Positions 42,460-52,250 of a DNA stretch of 64,000 bases are shown here, piece by piece (position 1 is the first letter of the stretch; each line of letters opens with the position of its first letter). The position numbers were made by a program, and so were the translations under genes. The stretch is taken from the NCBI GenBank assembly GCA_027924645.1, contig BSBN01001225.1, positions 15,270,001 to 15,334,000 of the forward strand. Direction: 5' to 3'. This stretch comes from Cunninghamia lanceolata (Eukaryota > Streptophyta > Pinopsida > Cupressales > Cupressaceae). Under the pieces are notes generated by a model. That model saw only the letters and a list, made by a program, of their open reading frames with translations, searched no databases and was not told where the DNA came from.

Positions 42460-43360
42460 CTAGCCAGCTGGAAGTTTCATATCCATAGAATGAGCACCCT
42501 TAGGTACCCAGAAAGCATGACCATCAAAAGATGCAACAATCCTCTTCGCTACTAGTTCCAATAGTGAGGATGAAGACTCTGAAGTTCTCTTCTTTGAAAC
42601 AAAGGCAATATTGCATTGAACTGTGCATGCATTAAGCTGAAACAAAGTGTCAATCCGAACACCCTTAGCTTGCACCATAGCTCCTCCAGTCATCTTGCAT
42701 CCTCCATTCAAGAAAACAACCTGCACACCCACATCATTCAACTTACTTACAGATAATAGGTTCCATGCCAAACCAAGGATATGCAGAACACCATTGATCC
42801 CCTTCACCCATCCATCAAGAAATCGAATCAAGACTCTTCCACGACCAACAATCTTCAGGTGAGAATCATCACCCAAGTACACCTTCCTACCATCATATTC
42901 TTATACTTTGAAAACCAACCCCGATGAGAGGTCATGTGAAAAGATGCACCTGAGTCAATGAGCCATACATCCTTAGATGCATGTGTTGCCAAAGCAGTGA
43001 CAAACACTTCTCCTTCATCTTGAGAGGACTTGTCAGAATTTGAATCATAGTTATTTTTCTTTTTCTCCTCCTTGCACTCCTTGCAGAAGTGACCAAGTTT
43101 GCTGCAGTTCCAACATAGAGCCTTGGGCTTTCCAGGAGACTTGGATCTCCCAAAGGGTTTGGATCTTCCTTTTTCTTCTCTTTCTCTTTAGATCTACCCC
43201 AAACCACAATAGCCTCCTTATCTGACTCGGAAGATTTCCTCCACATCTCTTCAAACAACAACAAAGAAACCACTTCATCCATCTTGAAGGTGGTAGTGTG
43301 ACTCCTAATGGCCATAACAAGGTTCTCCCATGAATCTGGAAAGGAACACAGTAATGTCAT
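42460..43360 (-). pseudogene. gag C-terminus, protease and spacer of copia copy B
   Basis: Includes the zinc knuckle CWNCSKLGHFCKEC (about 43120-43070, in a frame different from the longest ORF), the protease site WLIDSGASFHMTSH (about 42960), then VYLGDDSHLKIVGRGRVLI and ILGLAWNLLSVSKL. A frameshift near 43140 splits gag. Confidence 0.8.
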
Positions 43361-43362
43361 AA

Positions 43363-43792
43363 ATCAATCCTCCTCCTCCATCTTCACACCAACAGGGATT
43401 AACTGGGAAACAAGCATATTGAATGTATTCAGGTGACCAGTGACAGATCATCCATCTTCCATCCTTAGAGAATACAATTTCTTTTGTAGGAATAACTTAT
43501 TCACCAGGGATTTAGCCTGATAAACATCTCTAAGTTTCTTCCAAAGATCTTTTGCAATCTTCTCTTCATGGATATTCAAGAGCACTGAATCAGCCAGACA
43601 GATTCTTATCAAACCCTTATCCTTTTGATCCATCAAATCCCAATCTTCTTGTTTCATGCCTGATGGTATGGTTCTGGATACTGCGAGCCATAGATCTCTA
43701 TCCACCAATAAGTCCCCCATCTTGAGTTTCCACAACTCAAAGTTGCCTCCATTAAACCTCTCTATATCAAACCTCCCAGATGAGCTCGCCAT
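43363..43792 (-). pseudogene. gag N-terminal part of copia copy B
   Basis: The ATG at 43790-43792 starts MASSSGRFDIERFNGGNFELWKLKM, the usual copia gag start. It continues with KDLWKKLRDVYQAKS and LFLQKKLYSLRMEDG and a TGA at 43448. NTFNMLVSQLIPVG follows after the stop. A plus-strand ORF at 43656-43934 is a shadow. Confidence 0.85.
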
Positions 43793-43912
43793 CTCTTTCC
43801 TGCAACAAAGATTTCAAAATCCTCTACACAAGCTCCCACTCAAACAAAGATCATTTCAAAAAACCCTCTACCCAACAACTAGAGACAAAGGTGATCAGGT
43901 TCTGATACTAAC

Positions 43913-44500
43913 TGAAAGGAAGCAAGGTATGTAGAAACGCTTCCTACATTGATCTATTGAGGAAAGACTTATGCAATTTTTTAGCTTTTACAATTACAGG
44001 TTATTAGATGCACATTAACAAAAAGATAATAACAACATTCAAATGTAAATACAAAACTCACAACACAAGATATACATAGGGAAACCCCTTTCAGGTAAAA
44101 AACCCCACACTCCAAAACCTTCTCAATGTATTATCAAATCAAAAGATGATTACAACACACTTGCAATGCAAGTTCTTTCAGGAGTACACAATGTCAATTC
44201 TCATTCACATATCATGACCTTTCACATTCTCTAGATACTTATTTATCAAGCCTCTTTGTCATTTATCCAATGTCAGTTTATTTATGTCAGCCAATAATAA
44301 AATAATTGAAGAGCTATCAGGCCCCGCAAGAGGGGCTCTAGCCACATGCACTCCCTCGTTAATTACTTTGTGGGGACACCGCAGCTGACAAAGTCATCAA
44401 ATTTTACAAGGTGCCAACTATGGGATCCTACAACATAGTACTGAATAAATAAATACAACATTAGGAACTTGCAAAGGTTGAGACACCTTAATTCCCAACA
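43913..44500 (-). repeat. copia LTR shared by copies A and B (588 bp)
   Basis: On the minus strand it starts TGTTGGGAATTAAGG at 44500, after the purine tract AAGTGGGATAA of copy A. It ends GCTTCCTTTCA at 43913, before the primer-site remnant of copy B. It therefore serves as 3' LTR of A and 5' LTR of B. It contains the hairpin GGCCCC-gcaaga-GGGGCT-like sequence at about 44320. The LTR start and end match those at 62942-63987. Confidence 0.9.
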
Positions 44501-45886
44501 TTATCCCACTTGTCAAACACCTTTCAAGAGCCAATGGAATGACAAGAATTAACTACTAGGGGCTGAGAGTCCCATAGACTCTGAACACCATCTAAACTTC
44601 TTCGTGCTCAGGTTTTGTCAAAGCATTTGCAACATTCATCAAAGTGTCAACCTTCTCCAAATTCACCTTCCCATCCTCTATCATGTCATGAACAAAATGG
44701 TACTAGACATCAATATGCTTAGTCCTCGCGTGGAAAGTATGATTCTTCGCCAAACATATGGCACTTTGTCTGTCATAACAAATGGTAATCATCCCTGCAT
44801 CAAACCCAACATTGGAAAATAATCTCTTAAGCGAAATGGATTCTTTACAAGCATGAGTTACTGCCATGTACGCTACTTCATTAGTGGACAAAGTGACTAC
44901 AGGTTGCCACTTATTCATCCAACTAATAGCACCACCAAACATAGTGAAAACATAAGCATTGCTAGATCTCCTACTGTAAATATCACCTGCCCAATTTGAA
45001 TCCACAAATCCTTGAATACAAAGTGAATGCCAATCCATTGTAGGATAACCATGATAACATAAGGAATACTCAGAAGTACCTCGCAAGTATCTAAACACTC
45101 TCTTTACTATATCCCAATGTACCCATCCAGGATTAGCCATAAATCGACTAAGGACTCCCACTACTTGGGCAATGTCTGGTCTTGTACAAACCATAGAGTA
45201 CATCAAGATGCCAACTGTACTAGCATAAGGAACTTTGCTCATATCCTCCATCTCTAAAGGAGACTTTGGACAATTTGCAACAGATAACTTTGTCCCCATC
45301 ATAACAAGAATAGTCAATGGTCCACAATCTACCATGCTGAATCTCTCCAACATAGTGTTCACATACATACTCTAGCCTAACCAAAGTATTTTGTTAGTAC
45401 TATCTGTTCTAATTTCCATTCCTAGAATGTACCTGGCTGCCCCTAGATCTTTCATCTCAAACTATACTGACAACTAAGACTTCAAATAAGAAATCAAACT
45501 CTTACCATTCCCAATGAACAACATATCATCAACATATAATGCAATAAGGAGAATGTGATCATTATCCATTTTATAATAAACACAATGATCTGATTTCGAT
45601 CTCAGAAATCCCAAACTCAACACAAAGGTATCAAATTTATGGTACCACATCCTAGGAGATTGCTTCAAACCATACAAAGACTTTTTCAACTTGCAAACTA
45701 GATTTTCTTTACCTTTTACCACGTAGTGATCTGGTTGTGACATAGATTTCTTCCTCCAAGTCACCATGAAGGAAAGCTTTCTTCACATCCATCTGTTCAA
45801 CTTCTAAATCGTATGTTGTAGCAAGTGATAACAAGAATATGATAGATGTCCTCTTTGCAACGGGAGAGAAAATCTCACCATAATCT
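44501..45886 (-). pseudogene. RT and RNase H of copia copy A
   Basis: Minus strand from 45886: FSLPLQRGHLSY-like start, [37 protein letters not shown], the catalytic YVDDML (about 45530), EMKDLGAARYILGMEI, then 45368-44703 with VPYASTVGILMYSMVCTRPD, FVDSNWAGDIYSRRSSNAYVF, LSTNEVAYMAV, CYDRQSAICLAKN and KHIDV. In an active RNase H the motif is SSxEAEY, here STNEVAY. Stops lie at about 45471, 45375 and 44700. The upstream part of this copy continues at 60413-60518 beyond the inserted chromovirus. Confidence 0.9.
45882..45886. other. target site duplication AATCT (left) of the chromovirus
   Basis: AATCT precedes TGTGAGG at 45887 and recurs at 60413-60417. The copia sequence CTCACCATAATCTATTCCC of copy B (41080-41105) shows the empty site. 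Confidence 0.95.
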
Positions 45887-46684
45887 TGTGAGGCTGATCA
45901 TTTTACCTCCCTTATTTTGATCGATTATGCTATTTTGTGATGACATTATCAGACCTTTAGTGACTATGGTTTTATTATGCAGACTTGTTTTTTTTATCTC
46001 CTGATTATGATAGGACTTTGGTTTGACATATGTGATTTGATTCGATCATAGTGGATGATATTTTGTGATTTGACACATGGGATATATTAGATGATATTTC
46101 GTGATGAGTTTCTAGTTAATTATGTGATGTGGACTATTTGACATATGATTTAAAATGCAGTTTAAATTGGAGTTATGTATTGATGATTATTGATGTATTC
46201 AAATTGCATGAATTTAATTCCAGTTGCTTCGGCTATGATTTCCATGATATGACTAACACTTGATCGAGATGTGCAGGTTTCACATTCCCTAGCCATAGGA
46301 AAATCGAAGGTAGAATTCACACTATGTTATCCCCTGTAAACCGATCCATTCCCAAGAGGGATAAGGATCACGTTTGAATTTGAATGATGATTTAAGTACT
46401 GGATTTAATTTTGTTATTTCGGCCTTAGTACCCCTTGTCTATTTATTTAATAATAAGTGTTGTATAATTTTACTTGATACACCACTTGGTATTTATTTTA
46501 TTTTGAGGCCATTTAAATGTAATTTTTAACCCCCTTTGTGAACCCTAGAGTCCCAAAAGTTACCCTAGGTGGTTACCCTTGAGTCTAGGGTCAACTTGGA
46601 CTATCTAACCCTAGATTTGACTCATGTTTGGTCACTCTAAACCTTGGTTTAGTAGAAGTGACGAAAATTTGAAATAAGGGAAGT

Positions 46685-47056
46685 GGGAGATGAGTCATGC
46701 CTTGGGAAAGACTCATCTCCCTTCCCAATGTTTGGGAACCCTTTCCCAAGGAAGACTTGGGAGGTCTCCAAGACTCCCAAGTGTGTGGGAGCTTCCCCCA
46801 AGACACTCACACACGTGTGGGAGCATCTTGGAGGAAGATGGCTCCTTGAGAGAATAAGAGGATGCCATATGGCATCCCTTATCCTCTTGAAGGTGTGAGT
46901 GGGATTGCCACCTCACCACTTGTCCTCTCACACATGTGTGAGAGCACAAGTGGATGAGGTGAGGATTGAGAGGGAATGAGAGGATGACACTTCACACTTC
47001 CTCTCCCTTGCAAGTGGCATGGGAGGAGGAAGGAGAAGGTGACAAGTGTCACCTTC
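46685..47056. repeat. array of consecutive palindromes in the LTR
   Basis: In order: GGGAGATGAGTC paired with GACTCATCTCCC (46685-46721), TTGGGAA/TTTCCCAA (46732-46750), CACACGTGTG (46807-46816), GATGCCATATGGCATC (46861-46876, perfect), CTCTCACACATGTGTGAGAG (46925-46944, perfect) and GAAGGTGACA paired with TGTCACCTTC (47035-47056). The 3' LTR has one more, GAGGATGACA paired with TGTCATCCTC (56706-56727). Here an 8-base deletion has removed one arm. Confidence 0.9.
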
Positions 47057-48869
47057 TCATTCCTCAAGGCCAAATTTAAGGCCTATATTATCTCCTCTTG
47101 TTGAGGAGTGTGGGGTTCTTCAATTTTTATTCTTATTGCTATTTTTGGAGGAGTTTGGGAGAGTTAGAGGCATTGCTTTAAGGATTGGAAGGCTTGGAGC
47201 TCTTCACCAACTTGCTTCCATCATAAGGGCTTTGAAGGTAGGCCTCTTAACTTATTTTCTCACCCTAGCTTATTTAATGTGTTGTGTTATAGTTTTTGGT
47301 TGTTTTGTTGTTGCATTGTTTTGTTTTGTTGGGATGGGATTTATGGTGAGAACACCTCCAATGGAGGTAATGCTCAACTTGTATGGGTAGGGGAAAGGAA
47401 CCTCCTTGAGGTCTCTCCCACACTATGTATTTATGCCTTGAGGGCTTTTATTTTGTTGAGAAGGTTATTGAATGGCAAGAGTGCCATGGAGGTCATTTTT
47501 GTGATATTGTGGAGAGTGGTGTTTGGAGATTTTATTTGGCTTGAGGCCATGAGCTTGACATTTTATCATTTGGGAGCCCTTTGAAGTTGAGGGGTCCATT
47601 CCCTACCCTCACCAACTCATTTTTATGGGTTGAGTTTTGTGTTAAACCTATGGGCTATTTTTGTGTTATTGTGATTGATTTTTGTTGTGGAATGTTCACC
47701 TGTGTGAATCCCTACCTCCCCAGCTCGGGGGTGACCCGCTTGCGGGTCTATGGTAGGGAGGAGAGCTTTTGAAGTGGCTGGTTTTATTGTCTTTGTTGTT
47801 ATTATTTGCAGATTTTGTGTGGAGAAATGAAGTGGAGGAAAATCTTTCTTGTGAGGTTTTAGTGGTGTTTTTTTTGGCTGTTGAAGCCATGGCCATTGTG
47901 CCCTCATTGTATTTTTATTTTGTAGAGGATTGTGTGGTTCTCATTGCCATGAGTTTGGCTGTAATAAATGTTGTAAGAGAAGTATTTTTTATTTAATTAA
48001 AAGGCTGCTTACCTTTCCTATTTTGTGAGTTAAGATTTGAGAAATGCATGAGAAATGTTAGTTAATTTTCTGTCATTGTAGTTCCCAAAAAAAAGAAATT
48101 AGGCATGTGTTATAAGGATGTTGTTTGGACCTTGTTTTTTTTTTATGAAAGAAAAGGAAAAATGCATTTTCTATTTTGTATAGTGCTTTCAAGAAAAGGA
48201 GATATGAGTGATATTAAATGAAAATCATTGCAGCTAAGAAAGAGAAATTGTATTTACATTTCTGCCACTATACTCTTGCAGTAAGGAAAGCATCTTAGTT
48301 GTAAGTGCATTTTTTTTTTATTGCATACAAAAATAGGGGAAAGAAAGTTTAGATCAGTTCTATTGATGCATTAAAAGCTCATATGATTAGTTGCTGTTGG
48401 AAACTTGAATGAAATGCATTCCTTATCTTGCATCATCCTTTCAAAAGAATAGAGTTGTAAAATTATTCATATGGGGCTGTGGTTTCTATTTTACTTTGGC
48501 CTCAAGGGCATACTATTTATATATTCTATTTATAGAGTTATGCTCAAAAGAGAAAAGAAAAATAAAATCAAATCAAATAAAACACTGATGTTTGATGATC
48601 TCTGTATATATATTTAAATATATACAAGCATATATATATGAGCATATATATATAAATGTATATATACAGTAATAAAAAAAATGTCTCTGTGTAGTAAGCA
48701 CCAGGCAATAAGTATATATGTCTATATATATATACATCTGCAAATTTTAAACGATACACAATGTAGATATTTTAATGGTGATTCATAAATAATACAGAGG
48801 TTTAAAATTAATGGGTGAACTGTGTTTATATAACAGTTTTAGATTTTTTTTTTAAAAAGATAAACAAAT

Positions 48870-49500
48870 TTGGGGTGGAACTGTGGGCAATGCCCACAGC
48901 CCACCCCTGCCCCATTAACAAATGGTGTGGGGAGGAGGCTGTGCCTCCACCCACACCCACAGATGTGGGTGGAGGCACAGCCTCCTCCCCACACCCCCAA
49001 ACCATCATCACCACCGCCCATCGCGGACACCCCCCTCCATGCCAAAAGCACACCCCCGGAGACCTTCAACCATGGCCTTCCCCCTGCATGCACTCTCAAC
49101 TCAGCCCCCGCCGCCATCCTTCCGCCGTAGTCCAATACCTCCGCCAGGTCCGTTAACCCCTCCTCCGTACCGCTTCCTACCCATGTGGCTGTCTTGCCTC
49201 CCGTCTGCGCGGCCATGTGCCTTAGTCCTGTCTCTCCACTGCGACCTTTCCGCCGCTCGGCCTCCAGCAGTCTTGAAATCCCTGCAGCAAGTAACTCACC
49301 CTGTTAACACTGCAGTATTTACACATATATTTATATACATTGAACAATCCACTTCTGAGACAACAGAAAAAGAAATAACACCAGGGTTTTAGACTGCTAT
49401 GTAGACCTCCATGGAGAATGGGAACATACTCACTCATGGCTTCCTTCTCTTGCACATAAACCCTAGGCCTGCAAGTAGAGAACAAAACAAAATACAAAAC
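48870..49500 (-). other. C-rich island in the LTR, possible captured host sequence
   Basis: The plus strand is strikingly C-rich (CCACCGCCCATCGCGG...) in an otherwise AT-rich LTR. On the minus strand two CTTGCAG or TGCTGCAG acceptor-like sites (about 49470 and 49283) precede short open stretches such as VYVQEKEAMSEYVPILHGG. That would fit a captured promoter and exon of a host gene, but no protein family is recognised. The homologous part of the 3' LTR is 58640-59270. Confidence 0.3.
48924..48995. repeat. perfect 32-bp-arm inverted repeat with 8-base loop
   Basis: The left arm 48924-48955 (starting GGTGTGGGGAGGAGG) is the exact complement of the right arm 48964-48995 (ending CCTCCTCCCCACACC). 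The loop is CCCACAGA. A smaller inverted repeat, CTGTGGGCA/TGCCCACAG, lies at 48882-48900. In the 3' LTR the same hairpin (58692-58763) has several mismatches. Confidence 0.95.
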
Positions 49501-50634
49501 AAAAGAGAGAGTTAGAAGAGATTAGGGCAGATAGAGGAGAGAAGACTTTGGAAAATGGCATTAGGGTTCTGTTGGATAAATTAGTGTTATTCTGTGATTA
49601 GGGCTTTTCTATTTTTTTGAAACAAAATTCTTTTTCTTATTTTATTTTGAAAGGGATTTGTGAGGAAGTGGGTATTAATTTTATTTTCTTTTTAAACCTC
49701 TTGTTCCTTTTATTACTTTAATTTATCTCTTGGAATCTCTTAGATTGATTTCTATTTGAATGGGGTATTTTTTTTACAATTCGATTATTGTCTTGTGATT
49801 TGCATTTAAATTTTTGGAAGGGTTATTTATTTCAAACTGGGATGAAATTTTCCCTTGAATTTATTTAAACTTTCCCTAGCAGAATTTTACATTTTTTTTG
49901 ACATCTAATTTATCGTTAATTTTCTTCTTACAAGATGAGTTAATTAGACTCTCCTATCTATCTATCTTATTTTTCAAGTTAGTGATTAAATATAATGCCG
50001 GAATTATATTTAATAACGGACTCGGTCCTTCTTATATTTATCTAGCGTCTTGTCCTTTAATTTAAATTTAAATTTTATTTTATTTACATTATAATGTTTT
50101 CCTTGAATTCGTCCTTTAGTCTAATTTTAATTCATTCATCTATTCTTGAATCTTAATTGTTTATTTTAAATTTATTTTTGAGTTATTCAAAAACGCGTTA
50201 TGCTACCAAAATTTTGCTAGATTCCTAAGGTTAAAATTTTTATGCGATGTTTAATTTATTCCATTCCATCACTCCACCTAAATCACGTGCCCTCTGCCAT
50301 TGTTTTACATAATAACTTTTCAATCTGAGGTAAGTTAGGGTTCAAAGTTGAAAGCATCTTCACCTAGGAAACTTAGGGTTCAAATTTAACCAATCTAACC
50401 CTAGATGCGACACCCTATGTGTCGCATACCCCCTAGACGGCCTTCACCTTATCAATTTTGTAGATATGTTTAAGCCTTAGGCGTAATGCCACCGAGCACG
50501 CAGACGCGTGCGAGGGGGTTCTTAGGGATAGGTAGAAAAGTTTTTTGTAGCTCATGTCATGACCACATGGCAAATGTGGACATGACACGTGTGTTTGTGT
50601 GTCGTGATCACATGGGAAATGCAGGCATGACATT

Positions 50635-50646
50635 TGGTATCAGAGC
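50635..50646 (+). other. primer binding site (initiator Met tRNA) of the chromovirus
   Basis: TGGTATCAGAGC two bases after the LTR end; perfect match to the standard site. Confidence 0.96.
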
Positions 50647-50727
50647 CAAGTTTAAACACTAGGCTTGATTTGGGCACTTTTTTATTCCGCAACTTTGATT
50701 GATTTGTGGCTACCTCATTTTTGTAGG

Positions 50728-52250
50728 ATGCCTCCCTGACGAGTTCGGTGAGCGCGGTCCTGCCGCACTCCATCCCCTGAGATTCACAGTGATTCTTTAG
50801 CTGAGGTTCAGGCACAGTCAGTCCTTCAGATACCGCAGGCACCACCGGCCATACCAGATATTGGGCCACAGATCTTGCAGGCCTTATAGGCAGTTCTAGA
50901 TAGGCTTCCACTGACTGTAGTTGAGCCGCACATAGAGCCACGTGTCGTGCCCCACGAGGATCCGCGAGAGGAGCCACACGTGGAGCCACGAGCTGAGTCT
51001 CGTGTTGAGCCATGTGTGGAGCCCCGCATAGAACCGCGAGGGGCATCACGTGTGGAGCCTTATGTTGAGTTTCCAGAGACAGAGGAGGTTGGTTCAGCCG
51101 ACAGGGCCCGTAGTAGGAGTCCTTCGCATCATGCTAGATATGACGAGGCAATACGAGTAGAGCACTTTGGTCACAAGCCTTATGACTACTATATAGATGA
51201 GCCTATCAGGAGGCCTAGAGACAAAGGAGACCCCATTAGGGAAATATTGAGGTTGAACCCTCCTACATTCATCGGGACCACAGAGGGAGCTGAAGCAGAG
51301 GCCTGGCTTATCAGTTTAGACAGATGCTTCACGTTGTGTCCTTACGAGGGCAACACGAAGGCCCGTGTGGCAATACACTTGTTGTGAGATGCAGCAGCTA
51401 CCTAGTGGCGCACTGAGGAGTGCAAGCGTCACCTTTCTTTAGACACCCTCACATGGGAGACCTTCATTAAGCGCTTCAATGCACGCTACTTATCAAACCA
51501 TTCAGGCAACGCCGTATAGACGAGTTCCACGACCTACAGCAGAGGGGACTTACAGTGGCTCAGTATGAGGGTAGGTTTACAGAGTTATCCAGATATGCAG
51601 AGTATCTCCATGACGAGAAACTCCTGGTGCATAAGTTTATCAGAGGACTTAACCACAGTATAGCATGGCCTGTTCGGATGGCAGACCCCCAGACTTTGAG
51701 TAATGCTGCCGAGAAGGCATACATCGTTGAGGAGATTTTGGGATGAGGGTAGGGTTCATGCCCTCAGTTTTAGGATCATGGACAACAGCAGCATCAGTAG
51801 AGTTTTCGTAGACTTTCACAGCCACCTCATAGAGGAGGATTCAGCTTCGCACCTTTACCTCCTAGGCCCCCATAGCAGCAGCAGAGAGCTAGGACACATC
51901 AGAGGTCACATGGGGGACATAATAGATGTTGGCAGTAGCAGGGCCCGTGCAGAGATCAGAGGCAGTAGGGACCACCTGTGGGATCCGCGAGGTCACAGCA
52001 GTCTTATAGGGGCTCGCAGGGGTCTACTGGTAGACCAGGGCAGCAACAGTCGAGTAGGACTCAAATTGGATAGGTACAGGCTAGGGGCCCTTGTTATGTT
52101 TGTGGTGGAGCAGGACACCTAGCTAGAGAGTGTCCATAGGATTTTACAGTAGGGGGACAACATCGTACAGGAGGATCTGAGTAGACTGTGGGTGATGTGG
52201 GTAGATCCCACCATATGTTCACGGCGGTTGATAACCGCCAAGCTAATTTT
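50728..52250 (+). pseudogene. gag of the chromovirus
   Basis: Starts ATGCCTCCC (50728) and is immediately broken by TGA codons where Arg (CGA) is expected. The N-terminal part carries a degenerate acidic/basic repeat around VEPR (50920-51070). The capsid domain follows: LNPPTFIGTTEGAEAEAWL, LTWETFIKRFNARY, GLTVAQYEGRFTELSRYAEYL and the knuckle CYVCGGAGHLAREC (52092-52133). A one-base frameshift near 51495 moves the protein from frame 1 to the frame used by the rest of pol. Stops at 51386, 51402, 51744 and several more up to 52080. Confidence 0.88.

Larger units (their letters stand above)
40853..43912 (-). mobile_element. Ty1/copia copy B, internal part from primer site to mid RT
   Basis: Minus strand: primer-site remnant TTAGTATCAGAACC (about 43899-43911), gag, protease, integrase and the first third of RT. 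It then stops at 40853 inside the RT just after SLYGLKQSP. The rest of RT and all RNase H are deleted up to the LTR fragment. The family differs from copia element 1. Confidence 0.88.
45887..50632 (+). repeat. 5' LTR of the chromovirus (4746 bp)
   Basis: TGTGAGG...CATGACA. It contains a row of palindromes (46685-47056), A/T microsatellites (48600-48740) and a C-rich island with a perfect 32-bp-arm hairpin (48924-48995). ORFs on both strands match those of the 3' LTR but have no recognised domain. Confidence 0.95.

Noticed and set aside
46591..47996. Several ORFs on both strands in the chromovirus 5' LTR, repeated in the 3' LTR
   Set aside because: Both LTRs carry them only because the LTRs are copies; they overlap palindromes, show no domain, and frames shift between the copies.
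48590..48740. TA-rich tract as a possible replication or matrix attachment element
   Set aside because: Plain (TA)n/(CA)n microsatellite that differs in length between the two LTRs; no further support.
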